DNA from: Melampsora larici-populina 98AG31 | Taxonomy: Eukaryota; Basidiomycota; Pucciniomycetes; Pucciniales; Melampsoraceae | Direction of reading: 5' to 3' | Length of the DNA: 64,000 nucleotides | NCBI RefSeq assembly: GCF_000204055.1 | Contig: NW_006768776.1 | Span: 1,611,391 to 1,675,390, forward strand | Shown: positions 48,651-60,049 of the stretch, piece by piece | Position numbering within the stretch: the stretch's first letter is position 1 | How the letters are laid out: each line of letters begins with the position of its first letter | Notes under the pieces: generated by a model | What the model was told of the DNA's origin: nothing | The model's database searches: none | The model's input: the letters and a program-made list of their open reading frames with translations, nothing else | Translations under genes and position numbers: made by a program

Positions 48651-49035
48651 GGCTGCGTTGCTGACAGTCAGTGTCAGTGTCAGGGCCTGACAGTCACGGC
48701 TCTCCTGGTGGCCGCGACCTCTGATCTCCCGTGCTGATGATCACAAGCGCGCCCTGAGGGTGCCTCAGGCGGGTCGGGCACCGGGGCCCCTGACCATTTC
48801 CCTTCAAAAAATCCCACAGTAAGTCACTCTTTTACAATTTTGTCAAATGAAATAATGACTCTTTGAGTGGTTTTTGTGCTTCTTTGTGGCTAAAAACAGC
48901 CCCTGGCCCCTAGGCGTCAGATTCAGGGCGTGCCCTGCCTGGCCCTGATCCATTTTGAAAGACCTTCGGGCTTCACCGAGGCCGGCCGGCGCCCCGGAGC
49001 CGGCCCTGAAAGTTCTAGGCCGGGTTGCAGCCCTA

Positions 49036-49968
49036 CCCTGAACCAGAATGATACCTGATGGGTAAAAAGTCTGAGTGAAATGATATGAGATGAACTTAGG
49101 GGGTGACTATTTGGTTCATGAGATGAATTTCTAAGATTTCTAGCAACTGGTGAAAGTATGCATCAACATTGCTGTTGTTTTTGTTGAACTGAGTGTTTAA
49201 AAGTGTGGAGGTTGAAGGCTGAAGCTGATGATGATGTGGCGCAGCTCGTTATGTTTTTTTTTGCAATTGGTTTTTTTTTGTCAACAACCTTGACCATCCG
49301 AGATGATGGTTGGCTCAAAAACCCCAAACAGTTTCAAACAACTTGATTCATGTTTTGATCACTCTTGCAAATCGATTTGGCAGTCAACCCAGATTCCAGA
49401 ATGACAAACTCAATCAAGTCAAGATCAATCATTCCTTTTGAACTGATCAAATGACACTATTCTTGTTGACGCCATTATGGTCATTATTTTATATTAGTCG
49501 TCAGATTTGCTTTTTTTAATCATTCAATTGATGTTCATGCTCACGATCACTCAGGAGTAAATCTTGAACAGTTTTTTTGAGCCCCCGAATCTCAAACAGT
49601 TGTGTTTGGGTAGCTGCCCTCGTCCCTACATGCTTTGGTTGTAGGGTGAAGATTGAGTGAGGTGAATGTGGTGAAGTGTTTGAAGTGAATGAGTTGAATT
49701 GAAGTTCGCAGTGAGAATGAAAGAGATAGAATGTCAATGTAGGGTTATGTAAACTGTATGTAAGTTGAGAATGAGATAGATGATGAATGATCACCTTGCC
49801 TGTGAGTCTGACCTGATTGAAGCTGAGCTGAGCTGACCTGAACCCTTCTTCCCACTGTGAACACCGCCTCACTGTTGACCTTTCTTTAAGAACATTCAAC
49901 TTCATCACTTTACCATTCCTTTCGATATCACTATTACAAACTATATCCAACCTATCAACACACAAACC
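49036..49968. promoter_or_regulatory. Upstream region of the Ca2+/H+ exchanger
   Basis: Non-coding spacer between the outer hAT candidate and the exchanger start. Contains repeated GAGCTGA/AGCTGAGCTGA words near 49,820 and a CT-rich leader before the ATG. No gene. Confidence 0.3.
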
Positions 49969-52663
49969 ATGGCTCAATCACCTCTCGATGAACATCATAG
50001 TCCAACTTCTGAACAACATCAAAACACAATAGCATTCTCAGATCAACCAGATGAAAAACTCAATTCTTCAACTTCTCATCACAACCTCAAAGATGAGGAG
50101 CATGTGATCTCTCCTATCGATTCTTCTCATCAACTTCATAATACTTCATTTCCTCCAAGTTCAATTCAACCAACTAATCAATCAACCTCTAATCTGGATC
50201 TCAATAAACCTACTCTCAAACGAAAACAAACTTGGGCTTCTTTACTTAAACCTGAAAAGAAACTGTCGAATCATAATCCTACTTATAAAGAATCTATCAA
50301 TGCTATCGTTCGGTCTTCTTGTCAGTTCATTTCTTTCATTTTCACTTTTTTACTTGATCATTTCATTCACTAACATTTTTTTTTCCATCTATAGGGCTCA
50401 ACGTTCTTCTCGTCTTTATTCCCATCTCATGGGCTCTTCATTTTGCTACCCCTAATGCGGACGTTGCGATATTTATCACTTCGATGCTTGCCATCATTCC
50501 TTTAGCTAAATTACTTGGTTTTGGTACTGAAGAAATCGCTCTTAGGGTCGGGTCAGACTTTTTCATAATTAGTCTTATTCAGTAATCCAGAAATTGATAC
50601 CTTCATGTACATTTTTAGTCAAACTCTTGGTGGTCTTCTTAACGCGACTCTTGGAAACGCGGTTCGTATATTGTACAATCTTATGATGAAAACGCATCCT
50701 GACCGATTTCTTTAAATCAATTTTTAGGTCGAATTGATTGTTGCCATCCTCGCACTTGTAAAGTGTCAGCTCGTTGTGGTTCAGTCTTCACTCCTTGGTT
50801 CAATTCTTAGGTTTGAGGATCCTCTTATGATTCTGTCCGCTGCTTTGGAATGGCTACTAATTCTTGATTTTTTTTCATCACAGTAATCTGCTCCTTGTAC
50901 TCGGAATGTGTTTCTTTGCCGGGTAACTACATCGCTCTTATATTTTCTTCACATGCTCAAGAAGACTCATTTGCAATATCTTTTAATAGTGGTATCCGAT
51001 TCTCCGAACAAGCCTTCTCCATCACTGCTGCTCAACTCAATTCCTCACTTCTCATCATGAGCGTCATTGCTATCCTTATTCCTGCTGGATTCCACGCGGC
51101 TTTTAGTAACTTGGGTGATAGTGTTGAAGGTCCAGATGTGCTAAAGATGAGCAGAGGAATCGCAGTGATCTTACTCGTCATTTATGGTATGTATTTTACA
51201 ATTGATCTCATTCAGACCTTTAAAGACACTTTCAAGCAATAAGCGCTCAATTATAACTACTTTTGAACATCTCCTTTTAGGTGCCTATCTTGTCTTTCAA
51301 CTTTGGACACACCCACATCTCTATTCCGAGACACCCAGTTCATCCGAAACTCCAGATGGACATCCTACCTTTGGAGGTCATCGAATCATGCGACAAGCAA
51401 GATCAGTTCGAACTCGTACTCCTCATGTCTCCGTTACACCTGATGAGGCTGGAGAAGGACATGAGGAAGAAGAAGAAGAAGAAGAGGTCCCTACTCTCAA
51501 TTTTGTTTCGGCTGTCCTTATCTTGGCTCTCTCTACTGTTTTGGTTGGGGTGACCTCTGAGTGGCTTGTGGATAGTATTAATGGTATCACCAAGACTGGT
51601 GCGATTTCTGAAGTCAGTATTCTCTCTTTCTCCACATCTCTGCATGTAATAATCGATGTATATCTTTCTAGGCTTGGATTGGGTTAATCTTGCTCCCCAT
51701 TGTTGGAAATGCTGGTGCGGCTACTTCTTGTCTTTTACTTTTTCTTTTCTTCTATTCCTGGTCACTGAGATATCACTTTGTTTATCTATAGCTGAACATC
51801 TTACCGCCGTATCCGTGTCGGTGAAAGATAAACTTGATCTATCGTACGTTTCTGTGGCTCTTGGTCAGTTCTTCAGTCACTTACGATTGATTTGTGTGCA
51901 ATAGAATGAGTGTTGCAGTAGGATCATCGATCCAGATTGCTTTATTTGTTGTACCGCTGTTGGTGATATTGGCTTGGATACTTGACAAACCGTTGACTTG
52001 TAAGTTTTGTATGTCTTGTTTTGTTGCAAACCGACAAATTGGCTAAACCTTTCCGCTCCTTGTTATAGTGCTGTTCGATCCTTTTGGTTAGTATCCTATA
52101 CACTGCCGTGACATAGCATTTTTGAACACGGGCTGATTGTGACACATTCACCAACTACGAACCTTCCAATCAACAGAGAGTATCACATTATTTCTCGCTG
52201 TCTTGGTTGTCAAGTAAGCTATCTTACTTTTTTATTCCCTTCTTCCTTGGATTTATCTCAACTGCTCACATTTTCTTTAACTATTTTTACAGTTATACGT
52301 AAGTTTTACAGTGAAACCATTTGAAGAATTCGGATCATTGGCTTATCTTCTTTGAACATTCGTTTGTAGCATTCAAGACGGTAGAGCCAATTGGATTGAA
52401 GGATTTATTTTAATGAACGTCTATATCATTGTTGTAAGTATTTTGTTGATGATTCCTCTCTTTACGTTGAATCAAGTTTATTTGGATGACACTTACATGT
52501 TAATTTATGTTCAATAGGCCGTAGCATTTTATTTCGTAAGTGATGATCTGGTTCTTTTCTTACAGTATTAAATCAGAAGTTTAAGAAATGATTTTTTTTC
52601 TTTTTGTTACAGTATCCTTCAAATACTACAGACGTTAATTTAGGATTGATTTGTAAAACTTGA
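49969..52663 (+). CDS. VCX1: Vacuolar Ca2+/H+ exchanger (CaCA/CAX family)
   Basis: Membrane antiporter that loads Ca2+ into the vacuole using the proton gradient. A long hydrophilic N-terminus (about 115 residues) is followed by transmembrane segments and the first cation-binding repeat with FGTEEIALRVG, QTLGGLLNATLGNA and VELIVAILALVKCQ. An acidic loop (EEEEEEEE, about 51,460-51,490) precedes the second repeat, GVTSEWLVDSI, AWIGLILLPIVGNAAEHLTAV, SVAVGSSIQIALFVVPLLV, then LLFDPFESITLFLAVLVVN and DGRANWIEG. Many exons are tiny: 18 nt at 52,069-52,086, 6 nt at 52,293-52,298 (TTATAC) and 18 nt at 52,519-52,536, all phase-consistent with GT-AG introns. Stop TGA at 52,661. Looks intact. Confidence 0.9.
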
Positions 52664-54246
52664 AGAAAATCAGTGCGGATTTTTTTTTTGCTTTTTCGTT
52701 GTGTGATAATATATATCTATCTATCAATCTTTTTAAATTTTTTTTTCAAGGTAGATCATAATTTTATAAGTTGGTTTTTGGATTTATTTTGAATCTTTTT
52801 TTTTGGTTTGGTTTATGGATCAATTGACGAACTTGTTATGAAAAAAGAAGTATGTGTGTGTGTTTGGTTTGTGTTGGAAATTTCTCTGTGTCATGTGCGC
52901 ATGGTTTATGTTTATGAATTTGTGATTTGTTTTTTTTAAAGTTTATTTTTTTAGTAGATTTGAAATCTTTAATTGATCTCGTTTTGGTTTTGTAAAACGT
53001 TTTTTTTTGTTGTGTTTGGTTTTGTGATTTTCTGAAAGAGATGTTTTAGAAAGTTTTTGTTAATTTGTCATTTTTTTTGTTTCGTTTTGAATACCTTTTT
53101 AATTTTTTTTGATTATTATTGATCTTAATAGCAAAAGAAATGATTTTGTTTAAAGTTTTTTATATATAGATTTGGGGTAAATTAATAAGATTTGGATGAC
53201 TTATTGGGTTTTTTTGAATGAATGTGGGATGGGTTTGGGTTTGTTTGGTTCAGGAGATAACTTTGGCAAGCATGTGTATGTCATTACCACACAAGACTTG
53301 GCAGGTACTTACATAGAGAACTTGTTTTGGCATGTATCAAGTTTCTTCACTTGCTCATTTTGAACATGTAGACAAAAGGATTGTTAATTTGGTGAAAAGA
53401 TGTACTTGTGTCACAAAGGTTTTGAGGGCTGGTTTCTTTTGAAGGTTTGGTTTGTTTGATTTCATTCAACTTCAGCTTTGGGTCTTTGTTTTCTTGAGAA
53501 AAATGGATTGATCCTTATAAGTTTCTTTCTACATATGCAGTTTATTGTCATAGGTTTAAGACCAAAACTCAGTATATGTTACATTGCCATTCAGGTAGGG
53601 GACTGTGTGTTGCACCTGTTGCACCCTGGATGTCAAGGATAATGCAAGAGGTGCAAGGGAATCAGGAGCCCTATGCCACTGGGGAAAGCAGAATTAAGTA
53701 GGATTTCATTATAAATTTGTTATGACATAGGAATTGGTTTAGGCTCAGGTGGCAAGGGCTGAGGCCTGAATTGTGTTTTCCTCTCAACACAAGGAGAGAG
53801 ATATCATGAAAAATGCTATAAAAGGAGCTCACTGTGGGTGGTGGCTCAATCTGATGCTGGACAGTCCCACTGGAGTGGAACAGCTGCCTGCTTCTGTAGT
53901 GAGAGAAATTGATAACTTTAAGCCCAGAACTTAAGCCAACATCTAAGTAAGAAGAGGGTGGTGGGTAATGCAGCAATCCGGCCCAAAAAAAACGGGTTGC
54001 TCCCGGCTTCAGGACCAGGTCAGCCTGATCTCGGTGTGGGCATGAGCAAAACCGGGTCAAACCGGTCTGACCCACATAATGTAGGCACAGGGGAAGTTTG
54101 GCCAAATCAGATACTTTATGTTTATTTCAAGCGCCTACAATACATGTTTTTTTGTTTCAAAAGACAACCATATGTGTATATTTGGTTGGAAGTTAGAAGT
54201 TTAAATAAAAAAAAACTGGAAATCTGTAAAGATGAAATAGATAGAC
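52664..54246. other. T-rich 3' flank and hAT-3 terminal region
   Basis: 52,680-53,200 is very T-rich, consistent with 3' UTR and terminator. 53,960-54,090 is GC-richer (GGCCC, ACCGGGTC words), probably subterminal sequence of the third hAT element. No gene. Confidence 0.3.
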
Positions 54247-54742
54247 TCATAGAGGAACCATTGATAATACCTTGTTCAAAGTCTTGGGACATACAAGAGC
54301 TTCAAAAGTATCTGGTTTGAGACCATGGCAACGTTTGGTTAAAATACGCCCCCCTGCTGAAAAGGCCCATTCTGAAGGAGTACTACTTGCTGGGACTGAA
54401 AGAAAGATTTGAGCCAGGTTTGCAAGAGAGGGATAAGTTAATTCATTACGTTGCCAATAATCCAAAGGTTTACAAGATCCGGGCTTGCAAGGTTCTGCTA
54501 GATAACTTATAAGTTCATTGGCCAATGAGCGCTTTTTGGGTGCCAGTAAGAAAGATTGAGGTCCGTCTTCAACAGGCTGATTGATTAGATCTAATGTATC
54601 CTCTACAACATCATCATCTAAAATGAATTGGCAAGCCTCCTTTAAGAAGAGGTCTTGCAAATCTGATTGATTGTAAATACTGGCTTGTTGAAGAGTGAGG
54701 AAAGCTCCTTGTCCTTGCTTTGAGGTTCAAGTACATGTGCAC

Positions 54743-55806
54743 TGTGAGGGTTGGGTATTCAAAAGGATACTCAATGCTCACTAAAGGTGGTCAGGGTAGT
54801 TGGTAATCTTAAATAATTATATGTATATTTCAATATAAGGTAATTGTAATAAGATTATAGGGAAGAAAAGCAGGGCAGGAGAAGAGGACTGGCCTGTTTG
54901 GGTAAATCCAGACAGGCTACAGTTAAATGACTCCTGAAGAGGAGATTATAATTATAAGGAATATGAAAGCTGGATCCAGGGCTTTCCTTCAATCTTCAAA
55001 ATGACTGATTGAAGAGTGAGGTATAGAGTCACTAGTCTGGTTGTTACAAAGTCACCAACTTATCGTTATTCAGAAGGTACACCAACCTGAGAGTTGATAT
55101 AGGTCACTAACCTACGGTTGTTCAGAAGGTACACCAACCTGTGAGTTGATATAGGTCACTAACCTGTAGTTGTTCAAGAGGTAACGAACCTTGAAGTTAA
55201 TTGGAAGGTCACTAACCTAGAAATGTTCTACTTAGGGAAAGTAGAGGATCCAGAAAGGGGAAGAAAGAGATTACTTTATCTTTTAGTCAGGAAGCTGCTT
55301 TAAAGATATGAAGTGGATCACCAGTCTTATTATTATAAGACTTTTGATTGTGTACTTCAATTGAACTTTAAAGGGTTCTTTAAAAGATGTGTGTAATAAA
55401 TTGCTTGGGAGATCATCTGAAGGCTGAGAGAGGAGGGGTTTATATAGTCTCCTCTCTAAACCTAACTGTAGTGATATTTGTTATTATCACTACATTGGTT
55501 CAGGGCTAATCATTACTATGTGTTAATGATTATTATTAACAGTGTTTGATTACATATACATGTTATATGTAATATGTAATATAAGCATTTTAACTCTTGA
55601 CACTGAGTTATGAGGTGTACTTGGTGTTTTATTACATATTACATGTTGTTTTAAGTGTACATGTATATGTAATAAGTGTTTTGGTACATTGTACTACATG
55701 CTACGTACCGTCTAAGCTCAGTATGTACATGTAATCAATTTTATACATAATGTTTTTAATGTTACAAGTTAGTTTTGGGTACATGTATGTGTACTCAGGG
55801 CTGACA
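54743..55806. mobile_element. Solo LTR of a retrotransposon
   Basis: Begins TGTGAGGGTT and ends AGGGCTGACA (TGT...ACA ends), flanked by the 5-bp duplication TGCAC (54,738-54,742 and 55,807-55,811). 1,064 bp, no coding sequence, no second LTR or internal region, so it arose by LTR-LTR recombination. Inserted in the third hAT transposase gene. Contains about three copies of a 52-bp tandem repeat. Orientation not determined. Confidence 0.78.
55046..55220. repeat. 52-bp tandem repeat within the LTR
   Basis: Units contain CAGAAGGTACACCAACCTG and GATATAGGTCACTAACCT. Two near-identical copies and a more diverged third. Such arrays in LTRs often lie in the promoter/U3 part. Confidence 0.65.
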
Positions 55807-56757
55807 TGCACAGAGATAGACTGGCTTAGCAATCATGTTGTTAAAATAAGTGACAAGCTTTTTCTTCATTTGAGAAATGGCGAGTTGAATGGAATGGTTT
55901 TTGAAAGAATCCAAAGCCTTGAAAAGATACAAGATATTGGCAACATGAAATAAGACCTGAAAATTTGTCATCTCAACTTCACCTTGTCAAGTTGACATTC
56001 AAGCCACTCATAAACTGGTAAGACAGCATCAAGACTCGTATAAGTTGATTGAGAAAGCATATTGGTGGCTTTTTCAAAGGGCTTGAGAAATTGAGTAAGG
56101 CAGGCAATGATTTCCCACTTGGAAGGGGTGAGAGAAAACTTGGTCATTGAGGAGTCCCTTGAGCATTTAGGATTGATAACATCCTTGAGTTGAAGTGCTC
56201 TTTTGAGAGCCATGAGATCCAAATTCCATTGAGTTTTGATGTTTTGGATAAGTCCAAGACGGAAACCAAGTTCAGACTCCACAAGATTCTCAAAAGATTT
56301 TCTACAGCTTGGAGTTTTCATCACAGCGGTGATGAATGCCATGAGAAAAGTTAGGGCTCCAGGAGTATCAACCTGATCAAATCCATTGTCTTCAAGTAAA
56401 TCAGCTAAGTTGACTGAAGATGTCTTGCCAAGGTACTTTGGAAAAAGGTGCCAAACCAGCGCAAGCGACTAAGGTAATGACATGCGCTACACATCTTAGT
56501 AAGTGTTGGTCCTTTTTGAAAGCTTCAATCTTGACTGTGACTTCTCGTGCCATCGCTCCATTTGTTGATGCATTATCAGCTGTAATACAATAAATCTTCT
56601 GATCAATGTTAAACACCTGTGTGTACTGTAAAGCACCAAGTCTATTGGATGATACTGACACCTGTATCATCCTATGTCATTGGAAAAAGCCCCTTTAGAA
56701 TTTCTTAGAAAGAAAGTTGATTCTAAGCTGAAATAAATATATTTCTAAGTCCCCTTT

Positions 56758-57430
56758 CATAAGGGGGGGGCCTTGCCCCCCACACGCATCATACACCTAT
56801 CTCACTACCCAAACACATATTATTAGAGCACCCACTATGGGGGGAGTGTTTTATCGTAAAGTTTGCGTTCCTGAGCGCGAAGTTTGATCATGCGTGTTTT
56901 ACCAAAGTTGGTAACCGCGTGAAATCCACTATGGGATGATTTATCGTCTGCTTTCCCTAGTTCCTACAATAAATCAAGTCGTAGGCTTGCGTAAATCTGA
57001 ACACACGAAGTGCAAGACTTGACGCAGCCGTACGGACCGCAGGTCTAAAACAGGTCCATAGTGGACCTGTTGGTATTTTAGCGTTAGGGTAACGCTAAAT
57101 CACCGAGTTAACGCAACCATAGTGGGTGCTCTTACTACTCAAGCAACAAAATTACTACCTAAGCCAACAAATCTTACCACTTCAGCCAAAAGTGCCAAAA
57201 TCTTACCACTTCAAGTCACTTCTCACCACCTCAAATCATATTCTTACTACTCATAAGGGGGGGCCTTGCCCCCCACACGCATCATACACCTATCTCACTA
57301 CCCAAACACATATTATTACTACTCAAGCAACAGAATTACTACCTAAGCCAACAAATCTTACCACTTTAGCCAAAAGAGCCAAAATCTTACCACTTCAAGT
57401 CACTTCTCACCACCTCAAATCATATTCTTA
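56758..57430. repeat. Tandem duplication of about 182 bp, one copy holding a MITE
   Basis: The unit starts CATAAGGGGGGGG or CATAAGGGGGGG, continues CCTTGCCCCCCACACGCATC and a series of TTACTACTC/TTACCACTT words. Copy 1 (56,758-57,248) contains the 306-bp MITE at 56,826-57,131; copy 2 (57,249 to about 57,430) preserves the empty site CACATATTATTACTACTC. Confidence 0.75.
56826..57131. mobile_element. PIF/Harbinger-like MITE, 306 bp
   Basis: Ends GAGCACCCACTATGG and CCATAGTGGGTGCTC, flanked by TTA (56,823-56,825 and 57,132-57,134). Subterminal sequence is shared with 1055-1886. The empty target site in the adjacent tandem copy confirms the boundaries and the 3-bp duplication. Confidence 0.85.
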
Positions 57431-57960
57431 CTACCCAAGTCAACATCTTACCACTGTAGTAAAAATCTCACTACTTACGCAACGTATCTTACTAGTAAAC
57501 TCAAAATATCACTACTTCATCCGGCATCTTACTACCCAAGTCAATACTCTTACTCTACTACATATCAAAATCTATAACCTAGATCAATACAACAACCTAA
57601 CAAAGATCATATCACTCTAAGCTCTTACTCAGAGCAATCACCCCAACAACGACCCTATCACCACTTTTTATCCCTTACCTCATTGCCATTTATAAGCCAT
57701 CATCTTAAGGACCTCAGCGATTGCAGTGCAAAGTCTTCCAAGGTCTCACCCGTGTAAAGCCAATCCTAATACCCCCTTTTCCCAACTTCCCAGTCCAATC
57801 TCGATCCTAGCGTTCTCTCCCGTATCGAATTTCTTTATCTTAACTAATATGACCTTTCATCCAATCATCCCCATCCAGCACACCATCCACAAAGATGTGA
57901 TCCGGCCGTGCCCAAAAGGAGAAAACTTCACGACCACCACCTCGCCCATCTGAGATCCGA
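57132..57960. other. C/A-rich repeat tail and 5' flank of the next gene
   Basis: 57,250-57,620 is poor in G on the plus strand and built of TTACTAC/CTTACCACT words (degenerate repeat). 57,700-57,960 probably holds the promoter or first exon of the next gene. Confidence 0.35.
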
Positions 57961-57963
57961 GCC

Positions 57964-60049
57964 TTGCCGACTCCCACCACCACCGTAAAGCAACAACGAC
58001 TCGCTAGACGTCTGACTCAACCAGCCGAAGCGAAGCGCACCAACAAGCGAGCACGCTACGAAGACGACGAAGATTTTGAAGCAGATGACGACGAAGCTCA
58101 TGATAGTGAAATAATTCACGCCGCACACGAACCCACCGATACCAAATCCGAGCTAACCCCCAACCTCTCAAACTATCGTGAATTGGGCAATGAATGGGGA
58201 TTAGCGCGTGCTGAAAAGTACCTCGGCAACCTCAAACTCCCCAAAAACAACCGGTTGTCAGGCAACGGCCTGTTCGAGGCACAATCCCTTCAAGCAGCAT
58301 ACAAGACACACAAAACAATGCTCTGCATTGCCTTGAAGGTCAGCAGAAGAGTGCTCGATGAAGCTCTGTAAGTATGCTATTTCGTCCTATTATCCTGCGA
58401 TGCTTTTTCAAGAAACTGATCCTACTCTTCATACCTCACCAGATTAGAAGGACCGTTAGCGCGCGAACCAAACATGTATAACAACTATCAAACTTACAGT
58501 AAAGTAGCCACTTCAACTAAAAGTAAGAGAAGACAAGATATCATTTGATGTACGGATGACAAAGCTAACATTCATTCCCTAACCAATGTAGTGCCACCCA
58601 AGGGTGTTTCCCAGGGCTTTCGTGAACGCAATGAGATCGTAGGTTCAACGTGGTCAACATATGTCGATGAAGAGCAGGAAGTCTTCACTCCCCGGCTCTT
58701 TGAGCGCCTCTGCGTAGCGACCAGTGAGGCCTATGCACTTACCAAAACACCGCTTGGGATCCCTTCATCTGTTGCTGTTCAAGAAGCACCTACCAATGCC
58801 TGCACTTCTGGTCTTGAACCGCTTACCCCGGAAGAACTGGAAACATATGTACCTGTTTTCGAACGCTTAGTTGATAAGCAGAAAGTATCACGAGACCTCC
58901 ACCAGGGACAACTCTGGAGACACAGTAGCAAAACAACCAACCGGACAACCGAGCACCTAATGAAGCTTGAAATCAGTAGGGTGGTACGTCAGGTAAGTTA
59001 TTCATACTTCTCTGCTAACTTTCACATACTAACATACTAACCTTGTTTCGTCCTTCCAGCTAAACGTACTAATGCATCATTTCAACTTACAATTTCACTT
59101 GATTATTGCGTGCTGGAACCCGGCTACCTCCACCGCGCGTGCGCTCTTCCAGGAGGAACATACCTCATGTGAGCGATGGGTTGCCCTACAGCAGAAAAAA
59201 CACCTTCTGGAGTACTTCACCTTTGAATCTACCAAGGCCCCTCGACATCTCCGCGCGCAGCCTAAAGAACCCAAGCCGCAAACAGAATCTGCCGCCCGAC
59301 AAACCGCAAAGCGATCCGAGCTAGCAAAGTCCCTCAACGATCTGATCGGTAAGTTTCTGCTTCTGCATGCTTTTGCACTACTCCCAACGTTGCTGATCAT
59401 ACTGTTGAGATGCAGTTCCATACCTTCGAGGGGGGCCTCAGGGCAGAGGTGATGCCCACCCCAAGTGTTTGAACTTGGGTGAAGCATTTAAAAAGAAGAC
59501 TTACCGAGGAGATGTGGCTCTCACATTCAACCGTACCTCCAACAGCCAGGTAACAGACGAGATGATATCCAAGGGGCCCAGCTCTCTCACCAACGATGAA
59601 GTTGATGCGTGGCTTGAAGATATCAAAAACAAACGATACACTAATAGGGGGTTTCAAGTTGAATTTTTTTGCGTATTTTTACGCTACAACAACTTGCCCG
59701 TTGTTGTAAAATATGCGTAATTTTTTTACAGCGGGACACCTTTTTAGGTGTCCCGAATTAAAATTACGTTGTTTTACAAAGATTTTTTTTACGAACAACT
59801 TGTCCGAATTTTTAAAAATTACACATAAAAAAATTGAACTTGAAACCCCCTATTATTAAGCTCGAGAAGACCAAGACCTCAAAGACCAAGAAACGCAACA
59901 ACAAACATACATTAACTGCTGAAGAAGCAGCGCTAGACAATGAGCCGATAACCACCAAAGATGGCAAAGCCGACAAGTGCGACTCCAGTTTGGCATTTCT
60001 GGACCCGCAAATCCTAGAAGAAGAGACCAGAACCGCTGGCAATGAGTAG
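57964..60049 (+). pseudogene. Unrecognised multi-exon gene interrupted by a TA-flanked MITE
   Basis: No known domain. Exons: from about 57,964 (start unresolved, no ATG in this frame) to 58,371, then 58,443 on, 58,592 on, 59,060-59,350 and from 59,416; GT-AG junctions are phase-consistent. Recognisable blocks: Lys/Arg- and acidic-rich N-terminus (KRTNKRARYEDDEDFEADDD), NEWGLARAEKYLGNLKLPKN, GFRERNEIVGSTWSTYVDEE, LMHHFNLQFHLIIACWNPAT, CERWVALQQKKHLLEYF, a Lys-rich C-terminus. A 204-bp MITE at 59,647 adds an in-frame TAA at about 59,718; without it and one TA the frame runs NKRYTNIIKLEKTK to the TAG at 60,047. Possibly a rust-specific, element-associated gene, given the Tet-like gene just downstream. 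Confidence 0.6.
59647..59850. mobile_element. Tc1/mariner-type MITE in a coding exon
   Basis: Ends GGGGGTTTCAAGTTGAA and TTGAACTTGAAACCCCC (near-perfect inverse), flanked by TA (59,645-59,646 and 59,851-59,852). A second internal symmetry exists around AACAACTTG. Excision with one TA restores the open frame of the host gene. Confidence 0.82.

Larger units (their letters stand above)
39574..48682 (+). mobile_element. Older hAT element, interrupted by a younger hAT
   Basis: The left end CAGCAACACAGCCACAGATA (then CGGCACTAGTACC) is inverted on the right as TATCTGTGGCTGCGTTGCTG (48,644-48,663). GGGCCTGA lies just before the left end (39,566-39,573) and again at 48,683-48,690, after 19 extra bases of CAGTGT-type repeat on the right, so either the right boundary has been extended by a simple repeat or the match is fortuitous. 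Subterminal regions are packed with GGTAC motifs. It encodes the hAT transposase pseudogene 44,777-48,180. Confidence 0.6.
33667..49035. mobile_element. Candidate outermost hAT-type element enclosing nested insertions
   Basis: The left end TAGGGCTGTGACCCGG and right end CCGGGTTGCAGCCCTA pair with two mismatches. Flanks are TCCTGAAC and CCCTGAAC, an 8-bp duplication with one change. TAGGGCTG/TAGGGATG ends are common in Ac-like hAT elements. The 15.4 kb span contains the 41-bp-TIR segment (34,033-38,834) and two nested hAT elements (39,574-48,682). Without these only about 1.5 kb is left, so it would be a non-autonomous element. The terminal repeat is short, so chance pairing is possible. Confidence 0.4.
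54247..56670 (-). pseudogene. Third hAT transposase, truncated and split by a solo LTR
   Basis: On the minus strand the order is ITADNASTNGAMAREV (hAT catalytic Asp), HLLRCVAHVITLVACAG, IKTQWNLDLMALKRAL, KWEIIACLTQFLKPFEKAT, then TSLDAVLPVYEWLE. After the LTR come AHVLEPQSKDKELSSLF and the dimerisation region SLANLAQIFLSVPASSTPSEWAFS. Removing the LTR and one 5-bp duplication reconnects YFNNMIAKPVYLCAHVLEP without a break, so the gene was open at insertion. The N-terminal part, including BED finger and first Asp, is missing beyond 56,670. Confidence 0.8.

Noticed and set aside
51403..51645. Minus-strand open frames opposite the exchanger's acidic loop
   Set aside because: Shadow of the GAA/GAG-rich acidic stretch on the plus strand.
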